This document shows, piece by piece, positions 8,669 through 18,120 of a DNA stretch of 64,000 nucleotides. This stretch comes from CALFVT01 sp039989855 (GTDB lineage: Bacteria; Pseudomonadota; Alphaproteobacteria; Caulobacterales; Maricaulaceae), in assembly GCA_039989855.1 (NCBI GenBank), contig JBDXGZ010000003.1:62001-126000 (forward strand), read 5' to 3'. Position 1 is the stretch's first letter. Every line of letters begins with the position of its first letter. The position numbers and the translations under genes are program-made. Below the pieces are notes generated by a model. That model had not been told where the DNA came from. It ran no database searches and saw nothing but the letters and a program-made list of their open reading frames with translations.

Positions 8669-8679
8669 CTTTTTCGAGT

Positions 8680-10137
8680 TTAATTTTGCAAAAGCTCTAG
8701 GGCACCAATGGTCATGGCTTCGACGCCCGTTTTTAGGGCGGCTTCTGGATCGGGTGCAAAGAAAGGAGAATGATTTGCAGGAGGGAGTTTGCCTTTGCCT
8801 GCGGCAGCTTTATCCATAGCATCAGGATCACTTCCGCCCGTCCAAAAAATTAGAGTTGGAATAGTTTCATCTTGACGATGGAAAAAGGAAAAGTCCTCAC
8901 CACCCATGCTCGGAGGGCGTTCATACACTCGGGCTTCACCGATCTGCGCCGCGACTGCGCCCATAACGCGCTGTGTCAGTGCGGGGTCATTATAGGTCGA
9001 CGGCGTATATTCGTTTTCTACCTCCACTGTCGGGTGAAGCTCTTCGGGAAGTCCTGCGGAGATCGCTTGGGCTTTGGCGATACGTTTAATGCCTTCGATA
9101 AGGGTTGTACGGACGTCGTCACTATAAGAGCGAACTGTGAGTTGCAGGTGGGCCGCGTCAGGGATTATATTATGTTTATAACCCGCATTAAATGCGCCAA
9201 CGGTGACGACACCTGCGTCGAGAGGGTTTAACTCTCGGCTGACCAGAGTTTGTAGCGCATTGGTGATTTGCGCGCCTATAACAATAGGGTCTTTACCCGT
9301 ATGCGGCGCTGAGCCGTGTGTGCCGAGGCCTTTAATATGTATGTCGACACTATCAACATTAGCAAGCGCATATCCTGGTGTATAGGTGACGTCTCCTGCC
9401 TTGTCCCAACCCGAGGTATGGGTCGCAAGTACATAATCAGGCTTGGGGAATTTTTCATAAATACCATCGGCGAGCATAGCGCGGGCGCCGTGGCCGACTT
9501 CTTCGGCAGGTTGGCCAAGTAAAATAAGTGTACCTGACCATTTATCTTTATTTCTGACCAATTGGCGAGCAGTTCCGACCAATATGGCCATATGGCTATC
9601 ATGAGCACAGGCGTGCATAACAGGCGCTTTGATACCGCGGTAATCTGTGGCAACAGTTTTGGAGGCATAAGCAAGACCGGTTTTTTCTTCCAGCGGCAAG
9701 GCGTCCATATCGGCGCGGAGCATAAGCGTGGGGCCGTCGCCATTTTTCATGACACCAATGAGACCATATCCGCCCACGTCGTCAGGAACCTTGCCAAAGA
9801 ATTGTTCCATCTTTTTCTTAACCCAAGCGTCGCCAATCCGTTCTGTGACGGTAAAACCAAGCTCGCGCCATTCTTTTGCCATACGAGCAGCGCTGTCTTT
9901 TTCTTGGTAAGACAATTCAGGGTTTTCGTGAAAGTCTTTGTAGAGATCATAGACATAATCATAATCCACGCTGACTGCTTTTGTTAGATCTACATCTTTC
10001 GGTGTGGCAGACGCAGTAGACGTTACAGACGTTTTAGTTGTTGTAGACGTTGCAGTTGTTGCAGATGTGGTAGACTTGGCAACCACAAAACCGAGAACGA
10101 ATAGGCTGGCGACGAGGGCCGCAGAAGATTTCATCAT
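8680..10137 (-). CDS. Secreted M20-family amidohydrolase
   Basis: A 485-residue zinc-dependent amidohydrolase of the M20/hippurate hydrolase type, expected to cleave N-acyl amino acids or similar amides. It begins with a hydrophobic signal peptide (about residues 1-20) and is then tethered through a Thr/Ser/Ala-rich segment (about 21-46) with no counterpart in cytosolic members. The metal site 'MHACAHDSHMA' keeps the H-x-C-x-H-D pattern, though the usual Gly before His is Ala. The late motif 'SMGGEDFSFF' is also canonical. Export to the periplasm is inferred from the N-terminus. Either of the first two ATG codons could be the start. Confidence 0.88.
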   Translation of the reverse strand: MMKSSAALVASLFVLGFVVAKSTTSATTATSTTTKTSVTSTASATPKDVDLTKAVSVDYDYVYDLYKDFHENPELSYQEKDSAARMAKEWRELGFTVTERIGDAWVKKKMEQFFGKVPDDVGGYGLIGVMKNGDGPTLMLRADMDALPLEEKTGLAYASKTVATDYRGIKAPVMHACAHDSHMAILVGTARQLVRNKDKWSGTLILLGQPAEEVGHGARAMLADGIYEKFPKPDYVLATHTSGWDKAGDVTYTPGYALANVDSVDIHIKGLGTHGSAPHTGKDPIVIGAQITNALQTLVSRELNPLDAGVVTVGAFNAGYKHNIIPDAAHLQLTVRSYSDDVRTTLIEGIKRIAKAQAISAGLPEELHPTVEVENEYTPSTYNDPALTQRVMGAVAAQIGEARVYERPPSMGGEDFSFFHRQDETIPTLIFWTGGSDPDAMDKAAAGKGKLPPANHSPFFAPDPEAALKTGVEAMTIGALELLQN

Positions 10138-10207
10138 GGCGTGTCTCTCTCTCTTTATTTCAGGTATATGTTTTTGACACCTGAAACCGTGGGTGTCCAG
10201 TGGTTAG

Positions 10208-11713
10208 CTACCGCCGCATAACTGAGCCTAATATGCCTCGAATGAGTTTCCGGCCTTGGGCGCGCATGAGTTGGCGGCCAACTAATTTGACTTCATGCAT
10301 AATATGGTCGCCCGCCGACTTTTTCTTACGGCCTGATGATTTGCGTGTCTTCGACGGTTTTTTCTTATCTTTAGCCGCTTGTTTTTCAGATTTTTTTACA
10401 GCATCTTCTTGGGCTCTGACGGCGGCGTCACGTTTGGATTGCAACATTTCTTCAGCCGACTTTCTGTCAATCATTTCGTCATACTTATCACCCATGTCGC
10501 TATCTCTTAAGATAGCACTACGCTCTGAAACTGTGACAGGGCCAAGACGGGAGGACGGCGGGCGGATAAGGGTCTGCCCGACGATTTGAGGAATAGCTTT
10601 TGCGTCTAAAACTGAAACAAGCGCTTCTCCAACACCAAGGGCAGAGATCACGTTAGTGGTTGTAAAATTCGGATTGGGGCGAAAGGCTTCGGCGCTGGCT
10701 TGGATGGCCTTTTGCTCTTTGGGCGTGTAGCCACGAAGCGCATGTTGTATACGGTTTCCGATCTGGCTTAGGACGCCATCAGGAATGTCGCTTGGATTTT
10801 GTGTGACGAACCACAGTGAGACACCTTTCGAGCGAATAAGACGTGAGACTTGTTTGATTTTCTGGATGAGGGCTTTCGGTGCATCTTCGAAAAGCAAATG
10901 AGCTTCATCAAAAAAGAACGCCATGACTGGCTTGTCAGGATCACCCACTTCGGGAAGTTCCTCGAACACTTCGCTAAGCATCCACAGCAGGAAAATAGCA
11001 TAAAGACGCGGGGAATTTATCAAGGTATCAGCGGCGAGTATATTGACGATTCCTTGGCCGTCTTTACGGCGGATCATGTCTTTAAGGTCTAGGGCTGGTT
11101 CACCGAAAAATTCATTCGCGCCTTCACGTTCTAAAACCAAAAGGTTACGCATAATCGCGCCGACGGATTGGGTAGTAATATTGCCATATTCGACCGAGAG
11201 GTCTTTGCGATTATCTGATACATAGGTCAGAACGGCACGCAGATCTTTCATATCAAGCAGGGGCCATTTATGATCTTCGGCCACATCAAAGACAATCGTC
11301 ATAATCCCTTCTTGCGCATCCGTAAGTTCCATGAGGCGAGAGAGAAGCATCGGCCCCATTTCGGCTATCGTGGCCCGAATAGGGTGCCCTTTTTCGCCGA
11401 ATAGGTCCCAGAAGGTCACGGGCACATTGGCGTAGCTATAATCGTTTAAACCGATTTTCTCAGAACGAGACATGAGTTTGTCGTGAAGCTTATGATCTTC
11501 ACTGCCGCTTTGGGACAGGCCAGAAAGATCACCTTTGACGTCTGCGCAAAAAACAGGGACGCCCGCTTTGGAAAACCCTTCCGTGAGGATTTGCAAGGTC
11601 ACGGTCTTACCCGTACCTGTTGCCCCTGCTATCAAGCCGTGACGGTTGGCACGGTTAAGCAGTAATTCTTGCGACTTGCCGTCCGTATCTTTGCCGATAA
11701 AAATAGTGCTCAT
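10208..11713 (-). CDS. HerA-like helicase domain ATPase (DUF853/YjgR type)
   Basis: A 501-residue P-loop ATPase. Walker A GATGTGKT lies at about residues 30-37 and a Walker B-like 'VMAFFFDEAHLLF' in the middle, with 'LWFVTQNPSDIPD' as sensor; this combination marks the DUF853 HerA-like family, whose biological role is poorly defined. The last 80 residues are Lys/Arg-rich and could bind nucleic acid or the membrane surface. The ATG at 11713 was chosen because it has a GGAG site at good spacing; the TTG three bases earlier is less likely. Confidence 0.88.
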   Translation of the reverse strand: MSTIFIGKDTDGKSQELLLNRANRHGLIAGATGTGKTVTLQILTEGFSKAGVPVFCADVKGDLSGLSQSGSEDHKLHDKLMSRSEKIGLNDYSYANVPVTFWDLFGEKGHPIRATIAEMGPMLLSRLMELTDAQEGIMTIVFDVAEDHKWPLLDMKDLRAVLTYVSDNRKDLSVEYGNITTQSVGAIMRNLLVLEREGANEFFGEPALDLKDMIRRKDGQGIVNILAADTLINSPRLYAIFLLWMLSEVFEELPEVGDPDKPVMAFFFDEAHLLFEDAPKALIQKIKQVSRLIRSKGVSLWFVTQNPSDIPDGVLSQIGNRIQHALRGYTPKEQKAIQASAEAFRPNPNFTTTNVISALGVGEALVSVLDAKAIPQIVGQTLIRPPSSRLGPVTVSERSAILRDSDMGDKYDEMIDRKSAEEMLQSKRDAAVRAQEDAVKKSEKQAAKDKKKPSKTRKSSGRKKKSAGDHIMHEVKLVGRQLMRAQGRKLIRGILGSVMRR

Positions 11714-11791
11714 CAAATAGCTCCGTCATTTAGATGTATTTCTAAGGGAGCTAAGCGAGTGGTGCAATGGCCTGCGTTCACGCAACAGGGT

Positions 11792-12316
11792 TTATTTTAC
11801 GGCGGCGATACCTTGAGCGATCAATTCGGCCGCTTTTTCAGCATTTTCCCAGCCTAAAACCTTAACCCATTTATCTTTTTCAAGATCTTTATAATGAGCA
11901 AAGAAATGCGGAATACGGTCTTGCAGAACTTGTGGAAGGTCCGTGTAGGATTGAATCTGGTTATAATATGGCGTGAGTTTTGGATGTGGAACGGCAACGA
12001 TTTTTTCATCAATTCCAGCCTCATCTTCCATCATCAAAACACCGACGGGACGTGCACGGACGATACATCCCGGCATGAGCGGTCGGCTACCAACGACTAG
12101 GACATCCGTTGGATCACCATCATCAGATAGTGTGTGCGGGATAAAGCCGTAATTGCATGGGTAGCGCATTGCTGTGTAGAGAAAGCGGTCAACGAACATT
12201 GCGCCAGAGGCTTTGTCCATTTCATATTTTATCGGCTCGCCGCCTAAGGGGACTTCGATAATAACATTGATGTCCATGGGTGGGTTTTCACCCGCTGTGA
12301 TTTTACTCATATCCAT
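11792..12316 (-). CDS. ppa: Inorganic pyrophosphatase
   Basis: A 174-residue soluble family I pyrophosphatase that hydrolyses PPi to two phosphates and so drives biosynthetic reactions. The active-site signature 'DGDPTDVLV' and the neighbouring 'YPCNYGFIPHT' are intact, as are 'MEDEAGIDEKI' and 'FFAHYKDLE'. Length matches the prokaryotic enzyme. It follows the HerA-like gene's upstream side with a 78-bp gap on the same strand and may have its own promoter. Confidence 0.97.
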   Translation of the reverse strand: MDMSKITAGENPPMDINVIIEVPLGGEPIKYEMDKASGAMFVDRFLYTAMRYPCNYGFIPHTLSDDGDPTDVLVVGSRPLMPGCIVRARPVGVLMMEDEAGIDEKIVAVPHPKLTPYYNQIQSYTDLPQVLQDRIPHFFAHYKDLEKDKWVKVLGWENAEKAAELIAQGIAAVK

Positions 12317-12426
12317 GATGAACGTCCTTAATTGGATTTCGATTTACGCGGCGTTTAGCAAGAGATTTACTAACCGTGAAGCGGTCTTTTTGACGCGGAA
12401 AGGTGAATTAATCTTGAACGTATCGA

Positions 12427-13044
12427 CTATATTGTACTCCAAATGGCCCATATGCCTGATATTATCATTAACAGCCCGATGAGTATGTTAAATCTCTTCG
12501 CCAGCTTTGGGTCCGAGAGCCAATCTCTTATTTTCCCGGCCCCATAAGCATATACGGCAAGCCCGACAAGTTCTGTGATAGTCACAGTCACTAACATCGT
12601 TAAAAGCTGGGGTGCGAGCGGCCTATCCGTCACGAAAAAAGCAGGAAGTAACAGTCCAAAATAAACAAGTGGCATGGGGCTTGAGAGTTGTAAAATGACA
12701 CCGCGCCCATACAGTTTTGATTTTTGCGGCGCATCCGCCGCAGATTGATTCGCGTCGGGCAGAGGCCCGAAAATTACAGAACAGGCGAGATATAATATAA
12801 CCGCTAAACCGATTAGCTTTAAAACTAACAGCGCTTGTGGAACATTTTCTAAAAGTGTCGCGGCCCCTGTTGCGGCCAAACATAACCAGACCACATTTGC
12901 AGACGCTATTCCTAGGGCTGCGAGGAGGGCAGGGCGAAAGCCGTAACGAAAGGCCGAAGCCAGAACGAGGCCAACCGCAGGGCCAGGAGTCAATCCGCCA
13001 AGGCCAAAAAGAACGACCAATGATATCCATATATCCAGTGACAT
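12427..13044 (-). CDS. LysE/RhtB-family exporter
   Basis: A 205-residue inner-membrane protein with about six hydrophobic segments. The N-terminal family signature 'GLTPGPAVGLVLASAFRYG' matches the 'tPGP...v...a..yG' pattern of LysE/RhtB amino-acid exporters. The true substrate cannot be read from sequence. It lies between ppa and the DEAD-box helicase, all on the minus strand. Confidence 0.88.
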   Translation of the reverse strand: MSLDIWISLVVLFGLGGLTPGPAVGLVLASAFRYGFRPALLAALGIASANVVWLCLAATGAATLLENVPQALLVLKLIGLAVILYLACSVIFGPLPDANQSAADAPQKSKLYGRGVILQLSSPMPLVYFGLLLPAFFVTDRPLAPQLLTMLVTVTITELVGLAVYAYGAGKIRDWLSDPKLAKRFNILIGLLMIISGIWAIWSTI

Positions 13045-13101
13045 GCCCCGCCCTTTAATTGGGTGATAAGGTCACGTCAAACACTAGAGGGTGAAAGTGC
13101 T

Positions 13102-15090
13102 CTAATTTTTTGGTCGTGAGTTACCGTTCGGTTTGCGCTTGAATTTTGATTTATCGCCAGACTTTGCACGAGGGCCTTTTGAACCACCCTTGCTTGGAGG
13201 TCTGCCACCATCCGTACGACTAGAGCGGCGTTTTGGTGAGCCGTAGCCGCCTTGTTGCCCACCACCTTGTTGGCCAGATGGTTTATCGCTGCGTTTATTG
13301 TCTCTGTTACGATTTTCACGATTGTCTGTGTTTGAGCGGCTCTTGGGCTTACTCTCGTTAGAGCCATTGTCTCGACGCGGTCTATCATTACGGTTTTCAT
13401 CACGGTTACCATCTTTGCGGCCTTTAAAACCGCGATTATCGTTACGACCTGCACCACTAGAGCGTTCACCTGTTGAACGGTCATCTTCACGGCGCGGTTT
13501 GCGTTTGAAATTTCCTGATTTGGGTTTAGCGCTATTTTGTGTATCATTATTATCTGAACGCTCGCCCGAGGCCCGGCGCGGTTTGTGATTATAAGGTTTT
13601 TTCTTACCTTTACGATTATCAGCCCCATCATGTTCGACGGCCTTGCTACGCTTACGTTCCGCGCGGCTTGGTTTTCCAGATGCGTCTTTCTTTTTATGTT
13701 GGAAGCCTGCGCCTGCCCCAGTTACGGCGGCGGCGTTATCGTCATTGTCTCTATTTCGGTCTTGGTCTCGGCTTTTAGGTTGCGCGGTCGGGCCTTTGCG
13801 GTGCGTTGACGTTTTAGACTTTTTCTTTCCTTCACCAAAGGCAGGGCGAGACTTTCTCCCCTTGCGTGCGCGCGGTTGTTGTTGCGGGACGTCACCCACT
13901 TGCATCTCTTCTTTGGTGAGAGCAGGGCGCGATTTTAGCGCTTTGACTTGCTCTCTGAAATTTGTTGGGAGCGGATCAACTTGGATTGATGTCTTCAACA
14001 TTTTTTGAATGTCGCGAAGATAATTTTTCTCGTCATCGGCGACAAAGGCGACGGCAATACCGGCTTCGCCTGCGCGGCCCGTACGGCCAATTCTATGAAC
14101 ATATTGTTCAGGCACATTTGGAATTTCAAAGTTAAACACATGGCTGACGCCGCGAATATCAATCCCGCGCGCGGCCACATCCGTCGCAATTAAAAACTTA
14201 ACGCTGCCGTCTTTAAAGGCGGTCAGGGCGCGCGTTCTTTGCCCTTGGCTTTTATTTCCGTGAATGGCGACGGATTTCAGCCCGACGCTGGCAAGGCGTT
14301 TGACCACGCGGTCTGCGCCGTGCTTGGTTCGGGTAAAGACAAGGGCGCGGTTCACCGTCGGATCAAGCAGCTTGATACACAGGAGATCATGCTTCTCTTG
14401 ACGCTTGGCGAAGACGACGGATTGTTCCACTCGTTCAGCCGTAGTCGATTCAGGCGTCACGGAGACTTTCACGGGATTTGTCAGAAATTTCGAGGCAAGT
14501 TGCGCGATAGATTTTGGCATCGTCGCAGAGAAAAACAAAGTTTGGCGTTCTTTAGGAAGGTGAGGGATCATTTTACGCAGCGCATGAATGAACCCCATAT
14601 CCATCATCTGATCGGCTTCATCTAGGACGAGATATTCAACAGATTTCAGATTAATAAGCTTTTGGCCCATCAAGTCGAGCAAACGGCCCGGTGTGGCGAC
14701 AACAATGTCATTACCAGGTACAACTTTTTTGATTTGCTGTCGAAGTGACACGCCGCCGAACACAACCGTGCTGCGGAAGCCTTCAATGTGGCGTGCATAA
14801 TCTGTGACAGATTCGCCAATTTGACGTGCCAGTTCTCGGGTTGGCGATAAGATCAAAACCCGCATGCTACGCTTGGGGGCTTCTTTGGGATCATCGCAGA
14901 GGCGACTAAGTACGGGTAAGGTAAATGCGGCTGTTTTACCCGTGCCCGTTTGGGCGATGCCTTGGATATCGCGGCCTTCTAAAATAGACGGAATAGCCTG
15001 GGCTTGAATGGGTGTCGGCGTTTGATAGCCGATTTTTTCAAGGGCAGACGCAACGGGTGCGGCCAGCTTAAGGTCAGAAAATGTTGTCAT
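13102..15090 (-). CDS. DEAD-box RNA helicase with long basic tail (RhlE-like)
   Basis: A 662-residue ATP-dependent RNA helicase. The core (about residues 1-370) shows the Q motif, Walker A 'AQTGTGKTAAF', 'PTRELARQIG', DEAD in 'VLDEADQMMDMGF', SAT in 'FFSATMPKSI', and 'HRIGRTGRAGE', all intact. The remaining 290 residues are a low-complexity Arg/Lys/Asn/Asp/Gly-rich tail, much longer than the core needs. Such tails bind RNA and promote condensation in other bacterial DEAD-box proteins. Likely roles are ribosome assembly, RNA turnover or cold adaptation. Confidence 0.94.
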   Translation of the reverse strand: MTTFSDLKLAAPVASALEKIGYQTPTPIQAQAIPSILEGRDIQGIAQTGTGKTAAFTLPVLSRLCDDPKEAPKRSMRVLILSPTRELARQIGESVTDYARHIEGFRSTVVFGGVSLRQQIKKVVPGNDIVVATPGRLLDLMGQKLINLKSVEYLVLDEADQMMDMGFIHALRKMIPHLPKERQTLFFSATMPKSIAQLASKFLTNPVKVSVTPESTTAERVEQSVVFAKRQEKHDLLCIKLLDPTVNRALVFTRTKHGADRVVKRLASVGLKSVAIHGNKSQGQRTRALTAFKDGSVKFLIATDVAARGIDIRGVSHVFNFEIPNVPEQYVHRIGRTGRAGEAGIAVAFVADDEKNYLRDIQKMLKTSIQVDPLPTNFREQVKALKSRPALTKEEMQVGDVPQQQPRARKGRKSRPAFGEGKKKSKTSTHRKGPTAQPKSRDQDRNRDNDDNAAAVTGAGAGFQHKKKDASGKPSRAERKRSKAVEHDGADNRKGKKKPYNHKPRRASGERSDNNDTQNSAKPKSGNFKRKPRREDDRSTGERSSGAGRNDNRGFKGRKDGNRDENRNDRPRRDNGSNESKPKSRSNTDNRENRNRDNKRSDKPSGQQGGGQQGGYGSPKRRSSRTDGGRPPSKGGSKGPRAKSGDKSKFKRKPNGNSRPKN

Positions 15091-15367
15091 AGTCGAGGGC
15101 CATTTCGGGCAGGATTTACGACCCGGTTGTGACAGAAGACGAGGCGAAACGTATAAAGTAAAAAAGCGCCATGTGTCACGGCGGCGTATGGCTTGCGCAT
15201 CTAGTCGCTTAATTCCACTCTGTCAATTGCAACAGCTCAGTGGCTTAACGGACGACAAGGCGTAAAATACGGGTGACATTGCAGCTAAGCGGTGTATATG
15301 AACCGCACATATATTATGTACCTTTTAAAGGTCATGATCAAAACAGACTAAAGATGGGGTCAAGCTC

Positions 15368-15931
15368 ATGAAAATGAACGGCAACGAAATTAGACAAGGT
15401 AACATTATCAAGCACCAAGATACGCTCTGGGTGGCTGTGAAATGTAATGCGGTTAAACCCGGTAAGGGCGGTGCGTTTAATCAGGTTGAGTTGAAGAACC
15501 TACTGGATGGCCGTAAGCTCAATGAACGCTTCCGCGCGGCGGAAACAGTTGAACGGGTTCGCCTCGATCAAAAGACACATAGCTTTTTATATGATGACGG
15601 AACCTTCCTCGTCTTTATGAACGGTGAAACTTATGAACAAATCAATCTTGAGAAGGATTTTGTTGGTGACCGAGCGCAATATTTGACGGACGGCATGAAT
15701 GTTGAACTTGAGTTTTATGAAGATAAGCCGATTTCGGTGAGCCTACCTGAGCAAGTGATCCTTGCGGTGGAAGAAACTGAACCTGTTGTTAAAGGCCAAA
15801 CAGCCGCCAACTCTTTCAAGCCCGCTATTTTGGAAAATGGCGTCCGTACAGCGGTTCCGCCTTTTATTAATATTGGCGAGCGCCTCGTGATTTACACCGA
15901 AGATGGATCCTACGTTAAACGCGCAGATTAA
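15368..15931 (+). CDS. efp: Translation elongation factor P
   Basis: A 187-residue EF-P that rescues ribosomes stalled at polyproline. The three beta-barrel domains are complete. The loop 'VKPGKGGAFNQV' carries the conserved lysine (K33) at the position modified by EpmA in other bacteria. No modification enzymes are present in the window. It is preceded by a 277-bp leader region shared with the divergent helicase, with a small inverted repeat GCGGT/ACCGC at 15289-15306 but no clear operator. Confidence 0.97.
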   Translation: MKMNGNEIRQGNIIKHQDTLWVAVKCNAVKPGKGGAFNQVELKNLLDGRKLNERFRAAETVERVRLDQKTHSFLYDDGTFLVFMNGETYEQINLEKDFVGDRAQYLTDGMNVELEFYEDKPISVSLPEQVILAVEETEPVVKGQTAANSFKPAILENGVRTAVPPFINIGERLVIYTEDGSYVKRAD

Positions 15932-16059
15932 ACTCAAATATAAGTCGGTTATCATGCGTTAATTTATACGCGTTATGATGGCCTTTAATGACCGCACTGA
16001 CAGGCTTCACCTTCCTTAGACATAAAGGGGGGTAGGGGCACTTTAAAATCGGAAATATT

Positions 16060-16902
16060 ATGGACGCCCATACTGATACAACTAGCCATCTCTCGCCGAT
16101 TATGCGGGTCATGCAACATGCGGCACGCAAGGGCTCAAAAAACCTTTTGCGCGATTTTGGCGAAGTTGAAACGCTCCAAGTGTCTCGCAAGGGGCCAGCG
16201 GATTTTGTTTCTCGCGCCGACCGTCGTGCCGAGCAGGTTATTTTTGATAATTTACGCCGCGACCGACCGGGCTATGGCTTCTTGATGGAGGAATCTGGTG
16301 TGGTTGAGGGGACAGATAAGTCTCACCGTTTCATCATTGATCCGCTCGACGGGACAACCAACTATCTTCACGGCATTCCGCATTTTGCGATTTCAATCGC
16401 CTTGGAGCGAACCGTTGATGAAGTCACAGAACTCGTCGCGGGTGTGATTTATAACCCGATTACGGATGAAATGTTCTTTGCCGAAAAAGGACGCGGAGCC
16501 TTTATCAATGACGGCACACGCGGTGGTGGCGACCGACGCCTAAAACCGTCACGGCGTGATATTTTTACAGACAGCTTGTTTGCTACGGGTATTCCTTTCT
16601 TGGGCCGTCCAGGCCATGCGAAATTCTTAAAAGAGCTTCATCAAGTGATGGGTGCAAGTTCAGGTGTGCGGCGTCTCGGCTCTGCCGCGCTTGATCTGGC
16701 ATGGACTGCCGCAGGGCGTTATGACGGCTTTTGGGAGCGTGGTCTCTCGGTTTGGGATATTGCCGCGGGTATTATCATTTGCCGCGAAGCGGGTCTGCAT
16801 GTTGAAAGTCTAACGGACGGAAATGTCCTTGAAGCCTGTGACCCGATTGTGACGAATGAACAGTTGATGCCTCAACTCCGTTCGCGAGTGGCGACGTCTT
16901 AA
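16060..16902 (+). CDS. suhB: Inositol monophosphatase family protein (SuhB-like)
   Basis: A 280-residue Mg2+-dependent sugar-phosphate phosphatase. The metal-binding motifs are intact: 'EESG' (first ligand), 'DPLDGTTNYLHG', and the C-terminal 'WDIAAGIIICREAG'. It probably hydrolyses inositol-1-phosphate or a related sugar phosphate. SuhB also acts in rRNA antitermination in gamma-proteobacteria; that role is not shown here. It follows efp on the same strand after 128 bp. Confidence 0.93.
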   Translation: MDAHTDTTSHLSPIMRVMQHAARKGSKNLLRDFGEVETLQVSRKGPADFVSRADRRAEQVIFDNLRRDRPGYGFLMEESGVVEGTDKSHRFIIDPLDGTTNYLHGIPHFAISIALERTVDEVTELVAGVIYNPITDEMFFAEKGRGAFINDGTRGGGDRRLKPSRRDIFTDSLFATGIPFLGRPGHAKFLKELHQVMGASSGVRRLGSAALDLAWTAAGRYDGFWERGLSVWDIAAGIIICREAGLHVESLTDGNVLEACDPIVTNEQLMPQLRSRVATS

Positions 16903-16918
16903 GCTGAAAGCTATCTGA

Positions 16919-17989
16919 TTAATCTTGGGGCCAGCCAAAGCGTGTGTCTTGATAGTCGTCGAGAACTAAATCCCGCATAAGTGCCCCAGACACTAAAGAC
17001 AGCGTCCACCCCATATGGCCATGACCACTATTGACCCAAAGACCTTTAAGGGGACTTGGGCTTATAATCGGCCGCCCTAATTCACTGACAGGACGAAAGC
17101 CTGACCACACGCGATTCGGGTCTCCGAGGCGTGACATGATTTGCGGCGCGAGATCACACCACCTTTGCCATAACGGACGGGCGGTTTGCTGCCCAAGGGT
17201 TCCTGATAATCGCAAGGTCTGATCAAAAAACGTCAGCGCACTATTTGAGGCTGCGTCCATGATTGGAGCTTGAGGGAGCGACGATAAGTCAATGTCGGTG
17301 ATATCAAAATCAAGGGCGAAGCCGCGCTCGGGCTTTATGGGCAAGGACAGCCCCAACGGCGCGAGAAGCGTATTTGTGTTATAGCCTGCGCAAAGGATTA
17401 TATGGTCAGCCTTAACCTTACGTCCGTTCGAAGTGGCAGACACATGTCCGTTTTCTTCATGAAGGATGATCTGCACATTGGTTTTCACGGTGACGCCGTC
17501 ATTGATTAAAGCGCGAGTTTCCGCTTGGCTCCACTCATAGGCGTTGCCAGAAAAGTCATTTGGAAAGCTAAGCGCGGGGCGACCAAAAATCTCTGTGTCT
17601 CGAGTTTGAACGGCAATGTCCAAATATTGGGATTTCGCATGGTCTCGTAGCGCGTCTGTCTCAAAAAATTTGAAACACCCTGTGGCTCGCATAACGTCTG
17701 AGAGGTCAAGTTGCGCCATGCGGTGCTTTAAACTTTCAACCGAAGTTGTCGCGAGAGCCGCAACGTTTTGCGCGGCCTGTCGTTGGTCTGAAGCTCTGAG
17801 GTCTCCCGTCACCCATGGCCAGGCTTGGCTGCGGTGGATCATGCCTGAATTGGCAAATCCGGCGCCGTGTCCTGTGTGAGATTGTCGCTCAACCAGTGTG
17901 ATTTTAGCCCCTTTGTTGACGCAGGCACGCGCTGTCGCAAGACCGATCAGTCCTGCGCCAATAATAAGAATATGAGGCGGCTTTACCAT
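16919..17989 (-). CDS. FAD-dependent amino-acid oxidoreductase (DadA-like)
   Basis: A 356-residue flavoenzyme of the DAO superfamily. The FAD-binding Rossmann motif 'IIGAGLIGLATARA' is at the N-terminus. The 'GAGFANSGMIHRS' region matches the substrate-side loop of D-amino-acid dehydrogenases, and 'WSGFRPVSELGRPIISPS' with 'VNSGHGHMGWTLS' is the C-terminal FAD site. D-amino-acid dehydrogenase is the best guess, but the length is short of DadA (about 415), so another imino-acid oxidase is possible. Confidence 0.85.
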   Translation of the reverse strand: MVKPPHILIIGAGLIGLATARACVNKGAKITLVERQSHTGHGAGFANSGMIHRSQAWPWVTGDLRASDQRQAAQNVAALATTSVESLKHRMAQLDLSDVMRATGCFKFFETDALRDHAKSQYLDIAVQTRDTEIFGRPALSFPNDFSGNAYEWSQAETRALINDGVTVKTNVQIILHEENGHVSATSNGRKVKADHIILCAGYNTNTLLAPLGLSLPIKPERGFALDFDITDIDLSSLPQAPIMDAASNSALTFFDQTLRLSGTLGQQTARPLWQRWCDLAPQIMSRLGDPNRVWSGFRPVSELGRPIISPSPLKGLWVNSGHGHMGWTLSLVSGALMRDLVLDDYQDTRFGWPQD

Positions 17990-18120
17990 AGAGGGTTTAT
18001 AGTCAGGCTAAAATTTATATAAAGGCTGAAAATGGTTATTTATCAAAACTTAACTATGCTTTCATACGTAGAATTAAGCATTTTCATCTAATTGAAAGAC
18101 AAATTAGAGGGTTCAAGATA

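Noticed and set aside
9276..9743. Open frame of 155 codons on the minus strand inside the amidohydrolase
   Set aside because: It is a shifted frame of the strongly supported M20 gene and has no recognisable protein features.
13077..13631. Minus-strand frame of 184 codons over the helicase tail
   Set aside because: It is an off-frame reading of the low-complexity tail of the DEAD-box gene, with no ribosome site.
15932..16059. suhB-type RNA motif upstream of the suhB-like gene
   Set aside because: A weak hairpin exists, but the expected CCUCC-rich loops are missing.
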